Part shown: positions 39,001 to 50,282 of the stretch, in pieces
Numbering within the stretch: the stretch's first letter is position 1
How the letters are laid out: each line of letters opens with the position of its first letter
The notes under the pieces: model-generated
The model's database searches: none
Told to the model about the DNA's origin: nothing
The model's input: only the letters and a program-made list of their open reading frames with translations
Origin: Azadirachta indica
Lineage: Eukaryota; Streptophyta; Magnoliopsida; Sapindales; Meliaceae
Assembly: GCA_022749755.1 (NCBI GenBank)
Contig: CM040443.1
Span: 4,999,191 to 5,063,190, forward strand
Reading direction: 5' to 3'
DNA: 64,000 nt
Translations under genes and position numbers: made by a program

Positions 39001-41430
39001 TCATCTTGATCTACCTATATATCAGTGTATCATAATGCTCCAAATAGTCGCAACAATAATTACATGCACGTGTAACACGTGGTAAAAATTAAAGAATAAA
39101 GTCAATCACGATCTACTCTTAAATGAAATTCGAAGTTATTACTAAGGATTCATAGCCTTATCCTAAAAATTAGTTGGTTAATTAAGGAGTTAATGAAAAA
39201 TTAAAATAAAATTAGAGTTGATTTAATTCTTGAGAAAATAACATTTAGATGTTCTTTAATGACAATTTGATCTCTACAAATTTATGTAAGAAAAAATAAT
39301 ATATGATATCATGATTTTATATAAAATTTTACATATTTTTTTAATCATTGAATGAATATCCTCGTAATAATTAGAATTAAATCTAAAAATTATAATTAAT
39401 ATATTGTAATAAATTAATTATTGGCCGTGCCTCTAATTCTAAATCGAAAGGTTGTTTGTTCGATTCACCTTAGGTTTACTTATTCGTTAAAAAATTTTTA
39501 AGCACGATTCGATGTAATTAGTAAAATCTTTTAAATTGATACAAGAGATTTCAAATTTAAATCTCGCTCATACTTAATGAAAAAAAATTTGAATTATTTT
39601 CTTGTAATAATATATATATAACAAGATCAGCAATCGTTTTTTTTACAGAAATTTTTACATCAATTATTAACCCTTAAATTAAATGTATATAAAACGTTTA
39701 GATTATATTTAATAAATATTAAAAAATTCTAACAAACTCATTTAATAAGATATTTTATGTCTTTCTTTTTTTTTTTTTTTTCCTACCTCTAATTTATTAA
39801 TTTCTCTCCCATTTTATTTTTTTTATTACATATTCTCTCTACTCAAATATTTTTTAATTTTAATTATCATTATAAATTAAAAAAAAATATATGAATTAAA
39901 TAATCTTTTTTTAAATATTTATATATTATAATAATGTTTTAAAATATTCATGAGCTTTTTAGATAAATTAATTAATTAAAATAATTTTTGTTTAAATTTT
40001 AAGTTTTTCAATTTACAAGTAACGATTAAACTAAAAATTAAAATAGTTTTAATTTAAAATTTTCAATTTTTTAATTATAAATGATAATTAAAATGAAAAA
40101 AAAAAAAAATAATGAAGAGAGAGAAGATATAATAAAGAAGAAAAAAGTAGGAGAGAGATTTTACAAATTATTAAGTGAAAAAAAAAGAGTTAAGAAATAT
40201 AAAAAACCTTAATTAATGAATATAAAAAATTTAATATATTTTTATTTCATTCAATCTATATTATTCATATACTCTTAATTTAATTAAGGTTAATAATTGA
40301 TTTAAAAATTTATATAAAAAAATGGCATACACGTGTAAAATATAATTTCAAATATTTAAAATAATTTTTTTGTTGTACAATCTTAACTCAAATTTAAAAA
40401 TATTATATTATACTGTTTTCATTACATACTATAATTAGTTTTGGTGGGTTTGGGTTTGACCATTGCTAATTTGATATATATACATATATATATATGAATT
40501 ATTTATTTTAAATAATGACATTAATTTTTAGTTAATAAAAAGACAATATACAATCTAATAAAATTTGTCTGATTTATCTTTTTTAAATTTATAGCAAATG
40601 AAATTTTCATTATAACAAATTGAAAAGCAGTTAGATATCTTGACACATGTTATTTTGCTTTATTAAGTAGCAATCCAAGTTCATTAACACAATGATAAAA
40701 GTGAATTATTATTATTATTAATTTTAACTGTTAATTTATTGTTTAATATTTAATTATGAAACTTTAATTATGAATTACTGTTTGATTTTATCTAAAAGAG
40801 GAAGGGTGAAGTTAATTTGATGGTTGGTTAGGGGCAAAACTTAATGTGATGTTGCAAATGAATTGCCCCTTTTGTTAGTGTTGTCTAATCAAATCAATTT
40901 TTTTGCATGTGCTTAATGTTTAGATTAATAATGTTATGTTAGAATACAAATGGATCATTTGTCAAAAAATTAATGATTAAAATTAATTACTTATTTTGTA
41001 TTAATCCATATAATCATTATTAGATTGAACTTTAGTGTCTCGAACACCATTATCATATTTATTTTACCATCAAATCCAAAAAATTAATTACGGATAAACT
41101 TAGATATATTATTTTTAAAAAAAATTTGAAAATAGTGTAATTCAATTATCTAATTATTTTAAAACATTTTACTTTTTGACTTAATTCTAAAAAAAGTAAT
41201 ATAAAAATATATGAAGAAATTTATTTAATTTTTATTTAAATTAGAGTGAATCAATTGCAAAAAATAAAAATTAAATTAATATTTTTTTTTTAATTTGTAT
41301 TATCTTAATTAGGGTGAAAATTTAGTGTTTCTAACATGATTATCATATTTTTCTTACTGATCAAATTAAAAGAATAAAAGACAAATATAACTTAATTTTA
41401 TATGAATTATAAATAAATTTAATTAAATTT
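36062..41430. other. Gene-poor spacer downstream of BCCIP
   Basis: The first 800 bp are less AT-rich and include the 3' untranslated region; a 20-base segment (TTGTAACTGCAGCAACTATC) occurs twice, 44 bp apart (about 36257 and 36301). A TA microsatellite lies at about 37043-37069. Beyond that the sequence is AT-rich and I see no gene. G-box motifs are scattered through it (separate entry). Confidence 0.5.
36887..40337. promoter_or_regulatory. Scattered G-box (CACGTG) motifs
   Basis: CACGTG occurs at 36887, 37225, 38162, 38175, 38882, 39067, 39076 and 40331. G-boxes are bound by bZIP and bHLH factors, including PIFs, which are DELLA partners. Several share the longer form CACGTGTAA. Whether any is functional here is unknown; the nearest following gene is DELLA, 8-11 kb away. 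Confidence 0.4.
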
Positions 41431-41842
41431 CTCCGTTAGTTTAACTTTTTTATTAGACAAACAAAGTTTTTTAATGGTAAAATTTTTTTTTAAAATTTCA
41501 AATGTTATTTGTTTGAAATGGAAAAAAGTTTTTTAAAATTAAAAAAGTTATTTTGGTTTTATCGAAAAATACTCAAAATTTAAATTTTTAATAATAGAAT
41601 TTTTTTCAACTTTATTAACAGATAAAATTATATAAAATAACTTTATTTTATTTTTAAAATTTTATATTATTTTTTTTTGAAAAACATAATATTAAATATT
41701 TTTTATTAAAAAATTATTCAAATATTTTTTAAAATTTATTTATAGCAACTATATGATTAATAAATTTTTATTTAAAAAATTTATTTATAAATGTCATATG
41801 AATAAAATGTTTATTCTTAAAAAGTGATATCAAACCGAGTTT
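41431..41842 (+). mobile_element. MITE-like element, copy b
   Basis: It begins near CCGTTAGTTTAACTTTTTTA and ends near GTGATATCAAACCGAG. Internal TTTAAAATTATTTATAGCAACTA-type and AAATTTTTATTTAAAAAATT-type sequence resembles copies a and d. No coding sequence. Confidence 0.55.
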
Positions 41843-41916
41843 AAATATTTTTAAAAATAAAAATGTTTATTTATTTATGGTAAAATTGGGCTTTCAGCTT
41901 TGAGGTCTTGGAATAA

Positions 41917-42334
41917 GGATCCGTTTGGTATAATTTTTTAAATAAATCTTTTTAAAATAGAGTTTTTACTCGTAAAATTTTTATGAGTAGAACTTTTAAT
42001 AAAAATTAATTAATCGTTTGGTTGTTATAAATGACTTTTGAGAAAAATTTGAGTAATTACTTTAATAAACAGATTTTTAATGTTTTATTTTAAAAAAAAT
42101 TACGTAAAATTTTTAAAATAAAGTAAAGATATTTTATAATTTTATCTTTTAAAAAAATTGGGAAAATTTTACTGATAGAAACTCAAATTTTATGCTTCTT
42201 TCAATAAAAAAAAAAAAATTTAAATTTTTAAAAATTTTTTTTTTATTATCAATAAAATAATATTAAAAAAAAAAAAAATTTTTATTATTAAAAAAATCCT
42301 TTTCACTTGCGAAAAAGCCAAACCAAACGACATT
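41917..42334 (-). mobile_element. MITE-like element, copy c
   Basis: The ends are inverted: GGATCCGTTTGGTATAATTT on the left, and GCCAAACCAAACGACATT on the right, whose reverse complement starts AATGTCGTTTGGTTTGGC. The interior is AT-rich with TTTAAATAAATCTTTTTAAA-type sequence shared with the other copies. It lies 75 bp from copy b. Confidence 0.6.
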
Positions 42335-42349
42335 AATAATAATAATATA

Positions 42350-42625
42350 TCGGGAGATGAGTCATCCGAAAAGTGCGTCTCAGCGGCATCTATGAGAGCA
42401 CTATGTTTTTCATTTAAACGCCAGATCGTATAGCGCGTTAAATTCAAACTCGGATAAGCGCGTACACCATGCGCATGCTGCCATGATTTTCCCACACTTT
42501 ACAGAATAACTTAATCTCGCAGTGCCAGACTGTCGGGGAGCTTCCACGATGTAATAATCAATCTCTGAGCGAACGCGTGCATTTACCCGCCTCCTTGGCC
42601 GCCAAATAAAAGCAAACTGTTTCGA
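42350..42625. other. CpG-containing non-repetitive island of unknown nature
   Basis: Base composition jumps well above the flanks, and CG dinucleotides are frequent, including GCGCGT twice and ACGCGT once (CGCG-box type, as bound by CAMTA factors). A minus-strand ORF beginning MGKSWQHAHGVRAYPSLNLT crosses it, but I recognise no family and the open frame then runs into the MITE. I do not call a gene. Confidence 0.4.
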
Positions 42626-44690
42626 GGACAGGAAAATGAGGAAAATGAGGTCAAATCCTTTTATTTATTTTATAAATAAATTTCCAATTAAAATTAGAAA
42701 ATAAATACGTAAGAAATTAAAATATATATTAAGTCTTGAATTTTTAATTTATTTATCGGGAATATAAACTAATTTTAATTTATTTTATGACTCATTAAAA
42801 AAATTGTGTATAAAATTTTTTTAACAAAATTACTCTTCATTAGTACATGAAAATGCACAATTTTTTTTTCTAAAAAAGAGAAAATTATGAATAAAATATG
42901 AGGATTTCAATATCCTTGTTGTATTTTTGTAAAAGAAAGTGTAAAAAAACAAATATAGAATGATGGCGAGATGTTGGTATAGCTAAAAAAGAAAATTCTA
43001 TTAATAGTAATTAAGTTGAGAATTCATTGAATACAAGCGTATGTGATCTTATCATTGGAGTTTTTGGTGGTACATCCCATCTCACTAACGCATGAATTAT
43101 ACAATAGTTGATGAGTTTTGATGTGACTTAATTTAATAGATAATTTTAAAAATAAAAAAATTATTACTAAAATATAAAATCATACAATAAAAATAAAAAT
43201 TAACGAAAAAATTAACAATTATCACGAACTTATAGTGGGATCAACTTTTGTGTTATTGGCTTTAGAAGACTTGATGATTTGACACCATTATTATTATGAT
43301 TCACAAAATCTAATGCCTTTTTTTTTATATATATTTTAATGAATGGTAGGATTGAAAGGATGATTGAAAGAGCATAATTTCTTTAGTAAATTATGTTGAA
43401 AAAAATTTATGAGTTGGTAGCCACCTTAAAATTCTTGTTTATATTTTGCAATATTGGATATAAAGTTGATAGATTGATTGTTTGATTTAGGATTTTCCAC
43501 CATTCATTGTTCTCCACAAATTCAAGATAAGGAATATATCATCACATTCAATTAATTTTTAAATTAGAGTGGGTATTTTTTGACGTAAAGTTTTGAGTTG
43601 ATTAGCGATACAAATTTTTAGTTATTAATTATGTCAAATTTAATAATAAAATTATAAGTTGTCGAAAATATATTTGATGTTTACTTATTAGTAAGAAGGT
43701 GAGTTTATTAAAATGTTAAATTTACATAGAATAATAATTGAATGTAGTGTTTACATAAAATTATTTTTTAAAATAATAATAAATTAGTAATATTGATTAA
43801 TAAAAATATAAAATTAATACAATTAATAAGAATAAATAATAAAAAAAAAACATGTGATAATTAATACTATCGTACCACGTTAATTTATATTTTATAGTTA
43901 GTATAGAGATATTGTAATCCTAACACTATCAACAACTTAATACATAGTATTTTGTGATTATTATATCATGTAATCCAACATAACAATTAATTTACAACTT
44001 CCTACTGTATTTTTTAAACTTTCAATTAATAATTAATTTTACATATTACAGTATTTGATTTTTTTTCTTGAAATTATAACTTTATTCTCAATTAAATCCA
44101 TTAGTTAAAAATTAGAAAAAAAAATGATGGAGAGTGAAGGATGAAGAATTGGAAGAAACACAACAACCTAAGCCAACTACTAATGCTTTGATTAATACAT
44201 ATCTTAATAATTTTTTAAGGCAATGTAAGGCTAATGTTATGCTTAATTGTTTGCAGATATGATTACATCAAAGCATTTGATTATTTATTTTAGATTTAAT
44301 AGTTATTTAATAAAATTATTTTACGATAATTGTTTGGTAGCATACCCCTTGTCCATATAATTAATTGATAGCCGGCGCAAGTCTTTATAGAACTTTGTTA
44401 AAAATATTTATATAAAAATAAATAAAGGGGGCTATAATTTTTTTATTATATATGTCAATTGTTCATGCAACAATATTTGCAAAATAATATTTATTGAAAA
44501 TTACATTGGTATTATTTTTATTATTATATATTTGTTAATTAATTAGCTCATGTTTATTAAAAGGTATTAGAACAAAAAGTTTGACAATTTCATTTTAATA
44601 ATAAATTTAAAAAATCATATATTTTTTTAATGTTTTATTGTACAAATTTGATTCGGAAGAATTTTACTAATCGAGCGTTTAAGATAGGAA
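42626..44690. other. AT-rich spacer
   Basis: No gene, repeat family or RNA gene is recognisable; only A/T-rich sequence with short runs. Confidence 0.5.
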
Positions 44691-44747
44691 ATGACCAAAA
44701 CAACCTTCAAGGTAATGGTGGCGCCAGAGCAGAAAACGGGAATCTCA

Positions 44748-44900
44748 CACGTGTAATGATCACGTGGAATGGTGGGCCCCGTTTCAGCAATACTCACTCA
44801 ATAAACGCAGTTGCATTCAGTGGTAGTAGTAAACAGCTAATGCTAAACTCACTCAGCTCCACAGAAGTGGGGCCCTGCACCACGTGTAAGAATCACGTGG
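44748..44900. promoter_or_regulatory. Two paired G-box modules, 3.2-3.4 kb upstream of DELLA
   Basis: CACGTGTAATGATCACGTGG (44748-44767) and CACGTGTAAGAATCACGTGG (44881-44900) agree at 18 of 20 positions. Each has two G-boxes starting 13 bp apart. On the inner sides the first module is followed by TGGGCCCC and the second preceded by GGGGCCCT, so the arrangement is roughly mirror-symmetric. TGGGCC is also a known TCP-type site. This looks like a promoter or enhancer block; the target is uncertain, with DELLA the nearest known gene. Confidence 0.5.
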
Positions 44901-45419
44901 TGCCGTGATTCTGTCAGTTCACCTGCGGCCCTCTTGCCATGCTGTTTGTTTGTCATCATGGGAATAAATAAATCTGACATAATAACATCCGAATTCATAA
45001 ATTTGAAAATGTTCACGGATAAGAATATCTTTACCATTTCTATCAATTACGTCCCCAAACAATAACCTCTACTAAAATACCCCATTTCTTATGAACAACA
45101 AAATTTGATACCATAGTTGTGAAAATAATAATAATAATATAAAATAGTTTAGTTATCACTTTACAAATAATCGAGTTATGGTGAATTAACGTTCTAACCA
45201 AAATACAATTGTCTAATTCTATGTATTTATAAATTTAATTTAATTTTAAAACTAAAATATCTCATTTCCTATAATCAGAAAAATGTGTATATTGGAAAAA
45301 AAAAATTAGGTTAGTTTATTAGGAGTTAGGTATTTATTTGATATAAATAAATAAGTTGTATTTTTATTTGTTAGCTTTTAAACCTATAGGGAGTCCTATG
45401 AGTAAAAAAAAAAAAATAA

Positions 45420-45690
45420 AGGGTGGGTTAGCGTTGAGCTGTGGGGATCAGAAATCAGAAGCAAAAGGCCGGAGCTAACGCCGTTACCTTATTACATTTG
45501 CATGCCTTTTGAAAAACGGAGGGTTTGACGGATTGGAGAGAGTGGCTGACGTTGACGCCGGGGTCGTGTTGTCAATTGGTCTCCCTCTTGTAGGGCAGGC
45601 CTGTCAGTTGCATTTGATTAATCATGTACACAAGATAAATCCACGCGCCAGGTGCACGCGCTTACTTTCCAAGATCTCAAGAAGCTTGTA
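45420..45690. other. GC-richer conserved-looking island upstream of DELLA
   Basis: It is unlike its flanks in composition, with GGCCGGAGCTAACGCCG, GACGTTGACGCCGGGG and CACGCGCCAGGTGCACGCGC. No convincing ORF. A distal DELLA promoter element or a decayed exon are both possible. Confidence 0.35.
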
Positions 45691-45699
45691 AATTTTGTT

Positions 45700-48099
45700 A
45701 ACGTAAGTGATAATTTATTGTATAAATAAATAAATTTCTGTGGTAGGGAAGTATGGGTTGAAGGCTAAAATTTTGTAAAATTATTTTTTGAATTCATCAA
45801 GAAAAAAATCAAATAATTGAATTTTATAGCCTTTGGATTGAGCTTTTTTTAATATTTTATCTTAAAAATTAACTTTAAAAAGTAAAATAAAATGATGAAA
45901 TGTTTTCCATGTTAGTAATTTTCGAAAAGAGAAACGGTTTTTTTTTTTTCTGGGTCTTTTCAATAAAAATATTTTGAATATTTTGAGGGTAATCATGATT
46001 AACTTTGTAGAAAAGAGACTTCAAAATTGGTTTCTAACAGTTGTTTTTATATTTATCAAAATTAATTTTTCAAAAATATAATCAGACCCATTTTCTTGTT
46101 TTTAAATAAACAACTTTTAGAAAATTATAACATAAGATTTCATTTGGCATTTGGTATTATGCATGTGTGTTGTGTGCCTTCAATCAATAACACAAAAATA
46201 ACAATTAAATTTAAAAATTAATTAAAAACAAACTTAGTTTTAACAAAAATTTGTTAAAAAAGAGTCCCTATATATTTTATTACAGCACATTATAATATCG
46301 AGATTACAAATAATATAAGGAATTGTTGGATTATGTTAATTAACACTAAAAATATAATATAAATACTTTTCAAAATTATTAATTAAACAGTAACAGTTTT
46401 TATAAAAATTATTAAAATAAAAAATGTAAAAAAATATAAACATTAAGTACGTTATCGCTTTCTCTTTGGTACACTGTCGAATAGACCTAAATCACTTTCG
46501 ATAATTGAAATACAGTAATAAAACTATTGCTGCAATCGGATTTGAGAAATTAAATATCAAAAAAGTCAAAAATTCATAATTAATGAAAAGAATGTACACT
46601 CCATCCACATCCAACAAATTTGAATAAATTGACCCTTTACAAAATAAACAGTGACCATTTAAATGAAACTTTTTATTTTGACCATTTGACCAAAATTTAA
46701 TAGGTGATGGCCTAATTTTCCATCTCTACTTCTATTATGGGATAATTTCTTAATTAGGGTTTAGTGTTTCCAAAATATACGTGCACATTATTTATTGATA
46801 TGAAATTTCTATCACGGCAAGTCTCCATGAATTGTTTCTTCACCTAGAGTGGTAGATTAATTAGATTATTTGAATTTGCTTTTCTCGCTATATTACTCTA
46901 TGATTTCATTAATTTTAATTAATTATGTTTATTAAACCACCTCATAATTTATTTTTTATATATATATATATATCTAAAATTGATATAATTTTAATCTTCG
47001 ATAATCTTTGATTAGTATTTATAAATTAAATTTTGACCTTATAAAAAAAAATCAAGTTATATAATATTATGCATTTTTTTAAATTACTCATATTTTATCA
47101 TGAATATATTAAGATTATTTTGGAGGATAATTTTCCATCTCTAAGGTGGGGGAAAGAAAATTTAACATAATATTTAATGGCATCAAAGTTTAAATTTTTT
47201 TTTTTTTTTTATGTTAACTATAAATATTTGATCTTATCCTTTATAAGATTTATCCTAAATTAGAAGGTGAAACCATTAATTAAACCGTGAAACACAAACC
47301 TACCGCAATTAATGAACATTGTATGTACACAGCCATTACCATTATGAATTTGGAATTAAAACTTAATTAAATATGAGCCTAACCTAATACACTAGATTTT
47401 GCTCTCTACACTCTTTAGACCTGCAACCTCAATTTTATCGAGAAAATTTTTCTTCTCAAAGAAAAAAAAAAAAAACCATTTTAGTTAATTAAATTAAACT
47501 ATCGTACAAATATAATCTAAAACTACTGTTACCCTCAATTAATTGAAAATCTAGATGTTGCAAAATAATAAAAATTTTATAAAATTAAATAAATAAATAA
47601 ATAAAACCGGAATACAAAAAGTTATTACTTTTTCTTTTTTAAAAAAATAAAAATAAAAATAAAAAATTGGTGATTTGTAGAATAAAAAGGGTGGCCTGCC
47701 CACAAATAAAAATCTATATTTTCATTTTGCATCTTATCTAGTTGAGCTTGAGCTAGAGGCTGGAGCTGTAGTTGCAGCAGTTGTTGATATATGTAGCGCA
47801 ACTCTTCTATCTTCTCTCTCCCTGATGCTTCATTGAAGCTCGAGCCAAATCACGAGCGTTATTTCATCTCTGAAAAATGTTTTGACAAAACTATTTTTTA
47901 AACTTTTCTCTCTGCTCTGATTTTTCTGATCTTCAAAGTGCCAGTACACCCGAGAAATCCCCAATCCCCAATGCTCAGATTCTTCGCCATTCGCTGTCTC
48001 TGATACAACCACACAGCCCTTCTTTGTATTTTGAGCTCCACCATTCACAGCAGAATCCCACAAAACCACGATTAAAAAGCTTGAATTTATTGGAAAACT
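45700..48099 (+). promoter_or_regulatory. Proximal upstream region and leader of DELLA
   Basis: AT-rich to about 47720, with TA repeats near 46958-46974 and A runs. From about 47740 the composition turns gene-like (GAGCTTGAGCTAGAGGCTGG, then CTTCTATCTTCTCTCTCCCTG), which I take as the 5' untranslated leader running to 48099. No intron acceptor is obvious before the start codon. Confidence 0.5.
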
Positions 48100-49929
48100 A
48101 TGAAGAGAGAGCATCATCAACTGGATCCTCTGCCGGGACCGTCTTCTTCGTCCGGTAAAGGGAAGATATGGGAAGATGAACACTCGCTGCAACCGGACGG
48201 TGGCATGGATGAGCTTCTGGCTGTTTTGGGTTATAACGTGAAAGCTTCGGATATGGCGGAAGTGGCGCAGAAGCTTGAACAGCTTGAAGAAGTTATGGGC
48301 GCTGCTCAAGAAGATGGATTTTCTCATCTTGCTTCTGAAACAATCCATTACGATCCGTCTAATTTGGCTACTTGGCTTGAAAGTATGTTGTCTGAATTTA
48401 ATCCCGGTCCTAGTTTAGATCCGTTGCCTCTTCCTGCTCCAGCTCCAATTCCAGCTCCTGCTGCTGCTACAGCTCCGCCGCCTCCGCCGCCTTTTGATGA
48501 TTCTGCTTTCATTGCTCCGGCGGAATCTTCCACCCTCACTTCTATTGATTTCCCCTCTTGTTCCTCTGATTACGATCTGAAAGCGATTCCGGGTAAAGCG
48601 ATGTACAGCACTAACACTCATCAAGCTCAAATTCAAACTCCGTCACGAACCCATTTTGATTCTTCATCGCCGTCGATTACTTCCTCGGTTAGAGAGAACA
48701 AACGTCTGAAAACATCCCCTACTGAGCAGCTTTACCCGCCGGCGCAGTCTGCAGCGACTGAGTCAACTCGCCCTATAATCTTAGCGGACTCACAGGAAAA
48801 CGGAATTCGGCTCGTCCACGCTCTAATGGCTTGCGGCGAAGCCATTCAACAGAATAACCTCACCTTAGCCGAAGCGTTTGTCAAACAAATTCGCTTTCTA
48901 GCTGTTGCTCAAGCCGGCGCCATGGGAAAGGTGGGGATTTTCTTCGCCGAAGCCATAGCCCGTCGACTTTACGGATTACGCGCTCAAAATCCCATCGATG
49001 ATTCTTTGTCAGATCTTCTCGAGATGCAGTTTTACGAAACTTGCCCTTACTTGAAATTCGCTCATTTCACTGCAAATCAAGCAATTCTCGAAGCTTTTGA
49101 AGGGAAGAAACGAGTTCACGTTATAGATTTTTCCATGAATCAAGGTATGCAGTGGCCGGCTTTAATGCAAGCTTTAGCGCTTCGCCCAGGCGGCCCCCCT
49201 GCGTTTCGGCTCACCGGGATCGGACCACCAGCGCCGGATAACAGAGACCATTTACAGCAAGTGGGGTGGAAGTTAGCTCAGTTGGCTGAAACCATTCATG
49301 TGGAATTTGAGTACAGAGGATTTGTTTGCAACAGTTTGGCTGATCTCGATGCTTCCATGTTAGAACTCAGACCGAATGAAGTTGATGCCGTCGCCGTCAA
49401 CTCAGTGTTCGAGTTACACAAAGTTTTGGCTCGACCGGGTGCGATGGACAGGGTTTTTTCCTTCGTTAAGAGCATTAAACCGGATATTTTCACCCTTGTT
49501 GAGCAAGAAGCCAACCACAATGGTCCGGTTTTCTTAGACCGGTTCAACGAGGCATTGCATTATTACTCGACTATGTTTGACTCGTTGGAAGGGTCAGTTA
49601 ATAGCCCGGATAAAACAATGACCGAGGCGTACTTAGGGAAACAGATTTGCAACGTGGTGGCCTGCGAAGGAGTTGACCGAGTCGAGAGACACGAGCCACT
49701 GACTCAGTGGCGAACCCGGTTCAGTTCCGCCGGATTTGTCCCGGCTCACCTCGGTTCAAACGCGTTCAAGCAAGCCAGCGTGTTATTGGCTCTGTTCGCC
49801 GGCGGAGAAGGGTACAAAGTGGAAGAGAATAACGGGTGTCTCACACTAGGTTGGTACACTCGGCCGCTCATCGCCACCTCAGCATGGAGACTCGCTAGTA
49901 AACCGGCAGTTACTCACCGAGTCAACTAG
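48100..49929 (+). CDS. GAI: DELLA-type GRAS protein (gibberellin signalling repressor, GAI/RGA group)
   Basis: DELLA proteins restrain growth in the nucleus and are removed by SCF-SLY1/GID2 when GA-bound GID1 grips their N-terminus. Intronless, 609 residues, as usual for the family. DELLA is at residues 37-41 ([20 protein letters not shown]), the LExLE region about 58-63, and the TVHYNP region reads [17 protein letters not shown] (81-97). A Pro/Ala-rich linker (about 102-131) and poly-Ser/Thr stretch follow, then a basic patch RENKRLKT (198-205). The GRAS domain starts about residue 234 ([16 protein letters not shown]); VHVID is 339-343, LHKVL 439-443, RVER 527-530 and the SAW end [15 protein letters not shown] 585-599. 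The start is the MKREHH typical of the family. GAI or RGA orthology cannot be separated from one gene. Confidence 0.97.
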   Translation: MKREHHQLDPLPGPSSSSGKGKIWEDEHSLQPDGGMDELLAVLGYNVKASDMAEVAQKLEQLEEVMGAAQEDGFSHLASETIHYDPSNLATWLESMLSEFNPGPSLDPLPLPAPAPIPAPAAATAPPPPPPFDDSAFIAPAESSTLTSIDFPSCSSDYDLKAIPGKAMYSTNTHQAQIQTPSRTHFDSSSPSITSSVRENKRLKTSPTEQLYPPAQSAATESTRPIILADSQENGIRLVHALMACGEAIQQNNLTLAEAFVKQIRFLAVAQAGAMGKVGIFFAEAIARRLYGLRAQNPIDDSLSDLLEMQFYETCPYLKFAHFTANQAILEAFEGKKRVHVIDFSMNQGMQWPALMQALALRPGGPPAFRLTGIGPPAPDNRDHLQQVGWKLAQLAETIHVEFEYRGFVCNSLADLDASMLELRPNEVDAVAVNSVFELHKVLARPGAMDRVFSFVKSIKPDIFTLVEQEANHNGPVFLDRFNEALHYYSTMFDSLEGSVNSPDKTMTEAYLGKQICNVVACEGVDRVERHEPLTQWRTRFSSAGFVPAHLGSNAFKQASVLLALFAGGEGYKVEENNGCLTLGWYTRPLIATSAWRLASKPAVTHRVN

Positions 49930-50282
49930 CGATTTAGGTCAACCGAGTTAATTTCCGAACCCAAAAAAAAAAAAGGAAACAAAAGGGAAAAACCCTAGTT
50001 AGTGGGGTATGTAATTTGTTGTCAATGTGCTACTCTGAGCTGGGATTGAGACCCACCGCTGCTATGTCTCTTTTTCTTATTTTGTTGTCAATTTCTTCTC
50101 TCTCTATCTCTCTCTCTTTTTTTTTTTAGAATTTTTTTTTAAAATTTAGGTAGTAGTTCTTTATGTCTATGATCTTTTGTAATTTTCATGGGTGAATCTA
50201 AAAGATCAATGTGTATTATATAAATCTATATCTTTCTATATATATATATATATATTAATAGCTTTTGTGGTAATAAAAAATT
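49930..50282 (+). other. DELLA 3' untranslated region
   Basis: Less AT-rich just after the stop, with a CT/T tract (about 50095-50145), TCTATGATCTTTTGTAATTT and then a TA microsatellite (50239-50256). A poly-A signal is not certain. Confidence 0.4.

Noticed and set aside
42220..42495. Minus-strand ORF of 91 codons (MGKSWQHAHGVRAYPS start)
   Set aside because: No recognisable family; the C-terminal half is translated AT-rich MITE sequence, and no splice sites link it to anything.
44630..44908. 92-codon plus-strand ORF over the G-box modules
   Set aside because: No domain or codon character; the sequence is better explained by paired regulatory motifs.
47830..48348. Minus-strand ORF antisense to the DELLA leader and 5' coding part
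   Set aside because: The overlapping plus-strand DELLA frame is certain and the antisense protein has no domain character.
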